Source: an uncultured bacterium (GTDB taxonomy: Bacteria; Actinomycetota; Actinomycetes; S36-B12). From it: DNA of 10,277 bases. The notes below the pieces were generated by a model that was given only the letters and a program-made list of their open reading frames with translations, had not been told where the DNA came from and made no database searches. Of this stretch, positions 5,156-10,277 are shown piece after piece (within the stretch, counting starts at the first letter, position 1; every line of letters starts with the position of its first letter). Location of the stretch: NCBI GenBank assembly GCA_903954205.1, contig CAJBMR010000114.1, positions 1 to 10,277 on the forward strand, given 5' to 3'. Position numbers and translations under genes: made by a program.

Positions 5156-6078
5156 ATTCCGAGATCGCAGCATGGCTTGCCGCATACCCCGCTCCCGACA
5201 TCGACTACCGCGATGTTGAGGCCGTGCGGGCACTCACGGCGCGCTACATGGCCGAGCACGGCGGCCCAGCACCGCGGTGGCCGCGCGATGACGTGCAGAT
5301 GGAGTCGATCGAGATCGGTGGCGTGGATGCTCTGATGTGGCGACCGCGCGATGCCACCGAGCCACTTCCCGTGGTCCTCGCATTCCATGGCGGTGCCTTC
5401 ATCGTCGGCGGTCCACTCGGGGCAGAGAGGATCGCCGTACCTCTCGCCGCCGAGCACGCCGTATGCACGGTGAGCATCGCCTACCCGCTCGCACCCGAGC
5501 ATCGAGCTCCGGTGGCGCGTGACGCCGCCCGGGCGGTGCTGGCGGCTATCCACGGCCTGCCCGGCGTCGATGCGGAGCGAGTCGCCGTTCATGGCTCCAG
5601 CGCCGGGGCATCGCTTGCCGCAGGCCTAGCCCTGTTTGCCCGCGACATCGGCGTTTGCCTGGCCCTGCAGTCCCTCTCATGCCCGGCACTGGACTCCCTC
5701 ACGCCCCACGCTGCCGACTCGGGGCATTCGATGCAGGGCCTGTCTCCCACCCTCACGCGCCATTCCGTGGTGGCGATGTGGGAGCACTATCTCGGTGGCC
5801 AGCAGCCCCATGCACCTGAGCTGCGCTACGCCGTACCGGCCCTGGCAGAGGATCTCTGCGGGGTTGCCCCTGCGCACATCACTGTCGCCGAGTACGACGT
5901 CCTGCGCGACGAGGCATTGGACTACGCACGAAGGCTTGCCGCTGCTGCTGTGCCAGTGGAGGTGGATCTTGTGCCGGGCACCGTGCACGGATTCGACGGA
6001 CTGCTGCCGGACTCCGGTGTCGCCCGTGAGGCGATCTCACGTCAGGTCAGTGCGCTGGCGACCGCCCTGCAAGCCTGA
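5140..6078 (+). CDS. Alpha/beta hydrolase, HSL-type (family IV) carboxylesterase
   Basis: 312 residues. The family signature is complete: oxyanion-hole HGG at H83-G85 in FHGGAFIVGG; YPLAPEHRAPV at 115-125; nucleophile S154 in GSSAG; acid D253 in EYDVLRDEALDYA; and H283 in VHGF. It should be a cytoplasmic esterase acting on short acyl or aryl esters; there is no signal peptide. A cap region precedes the oxyanion hole. The start at 5140 is the only reasonable one, since the next in-frame candidates cut into the cap helices. There is no Shine-Dalgarno and the ATG lies in a hairpin arm. CATCCT lies exactly 6 nt upstream, with TTCCCA 18 nt before that, so a leaderless transcript starting at the A of ATG would escape the hairpin. 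It converges with the lipoprotein gene. Confidence 0.9.
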   Translation: MAGVFDSEIAAWLAAYPAPDIDYRDVEAVRALTARYMAEHGGPAPRWPRDDVQMESIEIGGVDALMWRPRDATEPLPVVLAFHGGAFIVGGPLGAERIAVPLAAEHAVCTVSIAYPLAPEHRAPVARDAARAVLAAIHGLPGVDAERVAVHGSSAGASLAAGLALFARDIGVCLALQSLSCPALDSLTPHAADSGHSMQGLSPTLTRHSVVAMWEHYLGGQQPHAPELRYAVPALAEDLCGVAPAHITVAEYDVLRDEALDYARRLAAAAVPVEVDLVPGTVHGFDGLLPDSGVAREAISRQVSALATALQA

Positions 6079-6087
6079 CGTGTCAGG
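6074..6087. terminator. Palindrome containing both convergent stop codons
   Basis: CCTGACGTGTCAGG is symmetric, and its TGA (6076-6078) ends the esterase while TCA (6083-6085) gives the stop of the lipoprotein gene on the other strand. Only a 5-bp stem with a 4-nt loop can form, so it is at best a weak bidirectional terminator. Confidence 0.35.
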
Positions 6088-6556
6088 AGGGTGTGGGTGA
6101 TGGCGTCGGAATGATCGTCGTGGGGCAGTTGGACGAGAAGAACCCCTCCACGACGTCGACGCTGTCCACGAACGCGGGATCCCCGAACTGTGTCTCCGCC
6201 TCCACAGCGAGGGGAGGGAGATCGCCGTTGCCGCTGATGACGTCACGCACGCGGTCGGCGAAGCGCTGAGAGACGGCCACGAATCCCTGCGCTTCCTGCG
6301 GCAGGCCGGGGAGCTGGTCGACGATCGCCCGGGCCGATATGCCGAATTCCGCTGCGGCGGCTCCCGCCGTGCCGGCGTCTGAGGACTCGAGAGCAGTGGC
6401 CATTTCGCGGAACGCCACCGAATAGTCGGCGATGGATGTGGCAGCTGACGCGCAGTCGATGGAGATGTTGTCGGCCGGAGACAAAGTGGAGGCGGAGCCC
6501 CCGCATCCCGTGACTGCCAGGGCCGTGAGCCCCGCAGCGATGGCCACCCGCATCAC
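6083..6556 (-). CDS. Putative lipoprotein, unknown function
   Basis: 157 residues, starting at GTG 6556; an ATG one codon later is also possible. A short Arg-bearing signal, MMRVAIAAGLTALAVTGC, ends in the lipobox V-T-G-C with lipidated C18, followed by GGSAST. The mature part is small and Ala-rich, probably helical (about 36-108), with C35 and C144 able to form one disulfide, and ends in a Pro/Thr/Ser tail (PTPSPTPS). It would be anchored on the outer face of the membrane. I do not recognise a family; solute binding or envelope maintenance are guesses. TAGAGT lies exactly 6 nt before the GTG, so the transcript is probably leaderless, which favours GTG 6556. It is divergent from the dispanin-like gene, with 128 bp between them. 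Confidence 0.82.
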   Translation of the reverse strand: MMRVAIAAGLTALAVTGCGGSASTLSPADNISIDCASAATSIADYSVAFREMATALESSDAGTAGAAAAEFGISARAIVDQLPGLPQEAQGFVAVSQRFADRVRDVISGNGDLPPLAVEAETQFGDPAFVDSVDVVEGFFSSNCPTTIIPTPSPTPS

Positions 6557-6562
6557 CCGTTC

Positions 6563-6568
6563 ACTCTA
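6563..6568 (-). promoter_or_regulatory. Leaderless -10 box of the lipoprotein gene
   Basis: TAGAGT on the minus strand (6568-6563), six bases, then GTG at 6556. No convincing -35 is visible at the usual distance. Confidence 0.55.
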
Positions 6569-6643
6569 GGCGTGGGCGTGTGCCAAGGCGACATCAGGAC
6601 GTCAGACTTCACGCATTCCGCCCCGCACCCGGGGTCAACGGCC

Positions 6644-6649
6644 TAGGGT
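6644..6649 (+). promoter_or_regulatory. -10 box of the dispanin-like gene
   Basis: TAGGGT would place the transcription start near 6656, about 29 nt before the GTG at 6685, which has its own GGAG. It is 75 bp from the oppositely directed lipoprotein -10 box. Confidence 0.4.
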
Positions 6650-6684
6650 TGAGGGGTCTCGTCCCGCCTACCACCGGAGCCACC

Positions 6685-6975
6685 GTGTCTGACATGTCGA
6701 TCCCCGCCGGCCCCCCGAAGGACTACACCGCCCTCGCCATCATCGGCACGATCCTGAGCGCCTGCACGTCCTGCATCGGCCTCATCACCGGGATCATCGC
6801 CATCGTCCAGAACAACAAGGCGAAGAACCTCTACGCCGCGGGCGATGTCGCGGGTGCCTACTCGGCAGCCAACACCGCCAAGATCCTGCTCATCGTGACC
6901 TGGGTTCTCGTCGTGGTCGGCGTGATCTTCAGCGGCGGGCTCTGGATCTCGGGCAACTACCCCGGCCTCGGCTAG
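6685..6975 (+). CDS. CD225/dispanin-like two-helix membrane protein
   Basis: 96 residues from the GTG at 6685, preceded by GGAG (6676-6679). The ATG at 6694 is the alternative. The longer frame from 6580 is rejected because its extra part is Arg/His-rich and unlike the family. The pattern is that of CD225/dispanin (IFITM-related) proteins: a short polar N-terminus with PPKDYTALAI, a first hydrophobic segment (15-41), a basic loop NNKAKNLYAAGDVAGAYSAANTAK with the characteristic GDxxGAxxA(S/N)xxAK, and a second membrane helix (66-89). A CTSC at 27-30 lies in the first segment, like the cysteines near that region in IFITM proteins. Bacterial members are common in actinobacteria and uncharacterised; some are annotated DUF4190-like. 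No partner gene is apparent. Function is unknown beyond membrane association. Confidence 0.75.
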   Translation: MSDMSIPAGPPKDYTALAIIGTILSACTSCIGLITGIIAIVQNNKAKNLYAAGDVAGAYSAANTAKILLIVTWVLVVVGVIFSGGLWISGNYPGLG

Positions 6976-7019
6976 ACCCTCGGGTCGCCGAGGTCCTCGC
7001 CCCGCGGGACCATAGGGCG

Positions 7020-8255
7020 GTGACCTCCGCAGACATCCTCGTCGTCGGCGCCGGGCCTGCGGGCTCGGCCGCCGCGGCATGGTGCGCCCGGGCGGGGCTC
7101 GACACGGTCCTCCTCGACGCCGAGGAGTTCCCCCGCGACAAGCCCTGCGGCGACGGCCTCACCCCCCGCGCCATCGCCGAGCTCACCGCCCTCGGTCTCG
7201 GCCCCTGGCTCGAGGGCCGCGCCCGCAATCGCGGGCTGCGCGCCGCCGGTTTCGATCAACTGCTCTACCTCCCCTGGCCGGGAGGCAACCTCCCCGACTA
7301 CGGCGGTGCAGCACCGCGCCTGGAACTTGATCACGCCATCCGTCAGGTCGCGCTCGACTCGGGAGCCCAGGCCATCGAAGGTGCGCGCGCGGTCGACGTC
7401 ACGCGCGACGGCGACCGAGTCACGTCCGTGACCGTCAAGACGCGCGACGGCGTACGCGAAATCGCCTGTCGGCGACTCATCGTCGCCGATGGCGCTCGCT
7501 CGCAGCTCGGCCGCGTGCTCGGCCGCGAGTGGCATCGCGACACGGCGTACGGCGTGGCCGCGCGCGGCTACATCAAGTCCGGCCGCAGCGATGACGAGTG
7601 GATCTCCTCGCACCTCGAGCTCCGCGGTGAGGACGATCGCATCCTTTCCGGGTACGGCTGGATCTTCCCCCTCGGCGATGGTGAGGTGAATATCGGCGTG
7701 GGCACGCTGGCCACCGCGCAGCGACCGGCCGACATCAACCTCCGCTCGCTGCTCAACTACTACGCCGACACCCAGCGAGACGACTGGGAGCTTCACGATG
7801 ACGTGCGCGCCCCCTGGTCGGCACTGCTCCCCATGGGTGGCGCAGTGAGTGGCGTCTCGGGACCCAACTGGCTGCTCATCGGCGACGCCGCCGGCTGCGT
7901 GAATCCCCTCAATGGCGAGGGCATCGACTATGGGCTCGAGACGGGGCATCTCGCCGCGCAGGTCATCACCTCGCGCGGGCCGAGCTATGACCTCTCGACG
8001 ATCTGGCCCGGCTTGCTGCGCGAGAGATACGGCGAGGCCTTCTCCATCGCGCGCCGACTCGCGGGTCTCATCACGGTGCCGGGGCTGCTCCCGACACTCG
8101 GTCCGATCGGCATGCGTTCGCAGATCCTCATGACCATCGCGCTGCGCGTCATGGGCAACCTCGTCACTCCTGAGGACCGAGACGCCACCGCACGCCTGTG
8201 GCGCACCGCCGGCCGCGCATCCGTGCGCCTCGACGATCGCCCACCCTTCAGCTGA
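7020..8255 (+). CDS. Geranylgeranyl reductase-family FAD-dependent oxidoreductase
   Basis: 411 residues. The Rossmann FAD site is at the very start (DILVVGAGPAGSAAA, G10-x-G12-x-x-G15), which fixes the GTG at 7020. Next come PRDKPCGDGLTPRA (38-51), typical of geranylgeranyl reductases; LIVADGARS (153-161); the GYGWIFPLGDGEVNIGVG sheet (211-228); and the second FAD motif GDAAGCVNPLNGEGIDYGLETG (288-309). Members reduce prenyl double bonds in chlorophyll, archaeal lipids or, in actinobacteria, the menaquinone side chain (MenJ type). No men or nuo gene is in view, so a MenJ role is only possible; other polyprenyl or halogenase-like substrates remain open. GACCAT lies 6 nt before the GTG and no Shine-Dalgarno is visible. 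Its stop overlaps the start of the SDR gene (TGATGA), so the two proteins are probably made together. Confidence 0.88.
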   Translation: MTSADILVVGAGPAGSAAAAWCARAGLDTVLLDAEEFPRDKPCGDGLTPRAIAELTALGLGPWLEGRARNRGLRAAGFDQLLYLPWPGGNLPDYGGAAPRLELDHAIRQVALDSGAQAIEGARAVDVTRDGDRVTSVTVKTRDGVREIACRRLIVADGARSQLGRVLGREWHRDTAYGVAARGYIKSGRSDDEWISSHLELRGEDDRILSGYGWIFPLGDGEVNIGVGTLATAQRPADINLRSLLNYYADTQRDDWELHDDVRAPWSALLPMGGAVSGVSGPNWLLIGDAAGCVNPLNGEGIDYGLETGHLAAQVITSRGPSYDLSTIWPGLLRERYGEAFSIARRLAGLITVPGLLPTLGPIGMRSQILMTIALRVMGNLVTPEDRDATARLWRTAGRASVRLDDRPPFS

Positions 8256-9256
8256 TGACCACGGTCGCGGTCACAGGAGTCTCCGGCTTCATCGGTGATG
8301 CCATCGCGCGGCGCTACGCCGATGCCGGTGCGACGGTGCGGGGACTTGATCGCCGGCTCCCCGATCCCTCCGATCCGCTCACACCTGACGCCGACCCGCG
8401 CGTGGAGTACGTGACGGGTGACGTCACACGCCCGGCCGACCTACGACGGCTCGTCGCGGGCGCGGACATCGTCATCCACACCGCGGCCATCGTCGCGGAG
8501 TCAGGTGATTGGGGTGACTTCGACCGCGTCAATGCCCAGTCGCCCCGATGGGCGGCGCTCGCCGCCCGCGATGCCGGTGCGCGCTCCTTCGTGCACCTGT
8601 CGAGTGTCATGGTGCACGGCTTCGACTTCCCGCACGGCGTGGCCGAGGACGGCCCCCTCAACCACGCGGCCAATCCCTACTGCGCTACCAAGATCCGCGC
8701 GGAACACCTCCTGCGCGACCTCGATAGTCCTGGCGAGTTCGCCGTCCACATCATCCGGCCCGGAGATGTCTACGGCCCCTTCTCGACCCCGTGGATCGTG
8801 CGACCGGTGCAGCACATGCGCGAGCGCACCTTCCTCTACGTCTCGCCATCGGCGATCAACCACGTCTACATCGACAATCTCGTGGATGCCATCGAGGTCG
8901 TGGTGGCCGCAGGAGATGAGTGGAGCGGCGTACCCGTCACGGCGACCGACGGTGTCGCGACGCCGGCGAAGGAGTTCTACGGTTACTACGCCGATCTGCT
9001 TGGCCTGCGCTTCGCCCCGACTGTGCCGGGGTGGCTGGCGGAGCCGACAGTCGGCGCCCTGGCGGCTGCGCTCCCGGAGGGTCTGCGGCGGCGCCTCGAC
9101 CTTGACCGCCAGTCGATCAGGTACCTACGCCGTCGCGGTGCCTACGACACATCCAGGCTCCGAGGGCTCGGCTGGCGGCCTCGGGTCACCCTTGCCGAGG
9201 GACGCGAGCGGACTGCGGCGTGGCTGCGAGAGGTGGGACTGCTCCCGGCGACGTAG
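8255..9256 (+). CDS. Extended SDR NAD(P)-dependent epimerase/dehydratase
   Basis: 333 residues from the ATG at 8255, which shares one base with the preceding stop. A longer frame from 8198 lies inside the reductase gene and is rejected. The nucleotide site is VTGVSGFIG (G8-x-x-G11-x-x-G14), and D32 at the end of the second strand suggests NAD preference. Next are GDVTRPADL (55-63), HTAA (75-78), catalytic S116/S117 in HLSSVMVHG, Y142-x-x-x-K146, and RPGDVYGP (168-175). The shape, with INHVYIDNLVDAI after the active site, is close to the 3-beta-HSD/sterol-dehydrogenase-like branch as well as to sugar epimerases. Coupling with a prenyl reductase favours a lipid or isoprenoid substrate over a sugar, but that is inference. 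The intergenic distance to the next gene is 9 nt, yet that gene carries its own promoter inside this gene's last codons. Confidence 0.87.
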   Translation: MTTVAVTGVSGFIGDAIARRYADAGATVRGLDRRLPDPSDPLTPDADPRVEYVTGDVTRPADLRRLVAGADIVIHTAAIVAESGDWGDFDRVNAQSPRWAALAARDAGARSFVHLSSVMVHGFDFPHGVAEDGPLNHAANPYCATKIRAEHLLRDLDSPGEFAVHIIRPGDVYGPFSTPWIVRPVQHMRERTFLYVSPSAINHVYIDNLVDAIEVVVAAGDEWSGVPVTATDGVATPAKEFYGYYADLLGLRFAPTVPGWLAEPTVGALAAALPEGLRRRLDLDRQSIRYLRRRGAYDTSRLRGLGWRPRVTLAEGRERTAAWLREVGLLPAT

Positions 9257-9259
9257 GGT
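9254..9259 (+). promoter_or_regulatory. Leaderless -10 box of the ABM-domain gene
   Basis: TAGGGT overlaps the stop of the SDR gene (TAG 9254-9256) and is followed by six bases and the ATG at 9266. The spacing equals that of the LysR and lipoprotein genes. Confidence 0.55.
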
Positions 9260-9265
9260 CGAGGC

Positions 9266-9625
9266 ATGCAGCTTCGCCAGTCGCTCACCCCGGGTCGCCG
9301 AGGGATGCTCGTACGGCTCACCGCGGAGGAGGGGCGACGCCCCGCTCTGCTGGATGCGCTGCACCGCTACAGCGATGGACTTGATGAGGAGCCGGGCACG
9401 GAGCTCTTCATCGTGCACCTGGATCCCGACGATGCCAATGTCGTGTGGCTCTACGAGATCTTCCATGACGACGAGGCGCAGAATGAGCATCGTGCGGCTG
9501 AGGGCTTCGCGCAGTTGATGACCGAGTTGCCCGACGTCCTGGGTGCACCACCCGCCATCCTGCGACTCGATCCGCTGCGCATGTCCCTCCAGGAACAGGT
9601 GCTCAGCGAGGACCTGACCCTCTAG
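9266..9625 (+). CDS. Antibiotic biosynthesis monooxygenase (ABM)-domain protein
   Basis: 119 residues. After a short N-terminus the fold reads as a dimeric alpha/beta barrel monomer: strand GMLVRLTAEEG, helix RRPALLDALHRYSDGL, strand ELFIVHLDPDDANVVWLYEIFHDDEAQNEHRAA, helix EGFAQLMTELPDVL, and a last strand PAILRLDPLR. The WLYEIFHDDEAQNEHR segment is the most typical family signature. ABM-fold proteins include cofactor-free quinol monooxygenases (YgiN type), haem-degrading enzymes and many of unknown substrate; no diagnostic residue here selects one. It begins on the first transcribed base of a predicted leaderless mRNA. A small GC hairpin (9626-9640) lies between it and the next gene, which has a strong Shine-Dalgarno, so co-transcription is possible. 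Confidence 0.8.
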   Translation: MQLRQSLTPGRRGMLVRLTAEEGRRPALLDALHRYSDGLDEEPGTELFIVHLDPDDANVVWLYEIFHDDEAQNEHRAAEGFAQLMTELPDVLGAPPAILRLDPLRMSLQEQVLSEDLTL

Positions 9626-9655
9626 CGGGCGTGTCGCCCGGAGGAGACTGGTCCC

Positions 9656-10277
9656 GTGAAGCGCATCACCGTCGAGCAACTCAAGACCGTCCTGGCGCAC
9701 CTGCCGCCCAACCCGCGCATCATCTCCTCGGGCAACTTCGCCACTCCGCACACCCTGCTGCGCGTCGTCGATGAGCAGGTGCCCGAATACACACTGCACA
9801 TGCTCAACGCCCAGCCGGGTATCCCGGATCGCGAGGGCGTGACCTACGAGACGTGCTTCGTCGGGCCCGCGATGCGCCACTCGCCGCGCCTGCGATACAT
9901 CCCGAGCCGGCTGAGCCTCGTGCCCGTGCTCTATCGAGGCCAACTGCGGCCGGATGCCGTGATCGTCCACGCGTCCGACCCTCGCTACGACACCGTGAGC
10001 CTCGGCATCGAGGTCAATGTCATGCCCGCGGCGATCGAAGAGGCTCGCGCGCTGGGTGCACCCGTGATCGTGCAGGCAAATCCGCAGATGCCCTATACCT
10101 ACGGCGACGGTCAGCTCTACGACACCGAGATCGACTATCTGGTCGAGGTGGATGAACCCATCACCGAAGCCGCTCCGCGGGAGCCCTCGGAGATCTCGCA
10201 GCAGATCGGCGACCTCATCGCCGCGCAGGTGCTCGATGGCTCCACGTTGCAGCTCGGCATAGGAGATGTGCCTGACG
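9656..10277 (+). CDS. Acetyl-CoA hydrolase/transferase-family protein, N-terminal part (3' end outside window)
   Basis: The frame is open to the window edge; 207 residues are visible of a family usually above 400. The start is the GTG at 9656, with Shine-Dalgarno GGAGGAG (9640-9646) 9 nt upstream. Family features seen: ISSGNFATPHTLLRVV near residue 23, LRYIPSRLSLVPVLYRG (79-95), PDAVIVHASDP (99-109), SLGIEVNVMPAAIEEA (115-130), VIVQANPQMPYTYGDG (137-152) and DGSTLQLGIGDVPD (194-207). These match the acetyl-CoA hydrolase / 4-hydroxybutyrate CoA-transferase group, which moves CoA between acids through a Glu-bound intermediate. That glutamate lies in the C-terminal half outside the window, so hydrolase versus transferase cannot be decided. 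The likely role is acetate or short-acid CoA exchange in central metabolism. Confidence 0.86.
   Translation, partial: MKRITVEQLKTVLAHLPPNPRIISSGNFATPHTLLRVVDEQVPEYTLHMLNAQPGIPDREGVTYETCFVGPAMRHSPRLRYIPSRLSLVPVLYRGQLRPDAVIVHASDPRYDTVSLGIEVNVMPAAIEEARALGAPVIVQANPQMPYTYGDGQLYDTEIDYLVEVDEPITEAAPREPSEISQQIGDLIAAQVLDGSTLQLGIGDVPD

Noticed and set aside
4281..5592. Long frames of 312 aa (+) and 303 aa (-) across the LysR/esterase junction
   Set aside because: They run antisense or out of frame through the LysR, 81-aa and esterase genes, cross promoters and a terminator, and have low-complexity Arg-rich or unrelated sequence.
7013..7018. TAGGGC as -10 box of the reductase gene
   Set aside because: It lacks the final T and leaves one base before the GTG, which would put the transcription start inside the gene; GACCAT at 7008-7013 has the spacing seen elsewhere.
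6972..7949. 325-aa minus-strand frame
   Set aside because: Antisense shadow of the FAD-dependent reductase, whose FAD motifs are all present on the plus strand.
8418..9518. 366-aa plus-strand frame, Arg/Ser-rich
   Set aside because: Out-of-frame translation of the SDR and ABM genes; composition typical of a shifted GC-rich frame.
9626..9640. CGGGC-GTGTC-GCCCG hairpin as a terminator after the ABM gene
   Set aside because: Only five base pairs, no T-tract, and it touches the Shine-Dalgarno of the next gene; read-through seems likely.
9125..9970. 281-aa minus-strand frame
   Set aside because: It spans three plus-strand genes with recognisable products and their SD and promoter sites.

Overview
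The window is GC-rich DNA with strong G/C preference at third codon positions. Several genes carry a TANNNT-type -10 box exactly 6 nt before the start codon, which points to leaderless transcripts. Together these suggest an Actinomycetota chromosome; I cannot name a genus. No rRNA, tRNA, CRISPR array, insertion sequence or integrase was seen.

Layout. (a) 1-2209 (+): the end of one RecB/Cas4-like PD-(D/E)XK nuclease gene, overlapping by 4 nt a second gene for a 594-aa protein. The second protein appears to hold two such folds, the first without its catalytic residues and the second intact, each with a four-cysteine Fe-S set. (b) 2247-3124: a small two-helix membrane protein (+), convergent with a secreted HNH nuclease (-). 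(c) 3125-3700: a regulatory region rich in inverted repeats, then a 95-aa RiPP precursor with a nitrile-hydratase-like (NHLP) leader, a Gly-Gly site and a 15-residue Cys-containing core. No maturation enzyme lies beside it. (d) 3792-5103: a LysR regulator (-), divergent from an unrecognised 81-aa protein (+), with dyads between them. (e) 5140-6078: an HSL-type esterase whose start codon lies inside the hairpin that follows the small gene. (f) 6083-6975: a lipoprotein (-) divergent from a CD225/dispanin-like membrane protein (+). (g) 7020-9256: a geranylgeranyl-reductase-family flavoprotein translationally coupled to an extended SDR epimerase/dehydratase. (h) 9266-10277: an ABM-fold monooxygenase-like protein, then the start of an acetyl-CoA hydrolase/transferase-family gene.

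How the genes relate: the two nucleases probably form one complex. The LysR gene probably controls its divergent neighbour and itself. The flavoprotein and SDR probably share a lipid or isoprenoid pathway. The rest look like separate single-gene units.

The most interesting locus is the orphan RiPP precursor. Its core uses A/T-rich codons unlike its leader, and about 190 bp upstream there is a possible decayed copy of leader sequence. Other notable points are the tandem nuclease-fold protein, the esterase start inside a terminator-like hairpin, and the repeated 6-nt spacing of leaderless promoters.
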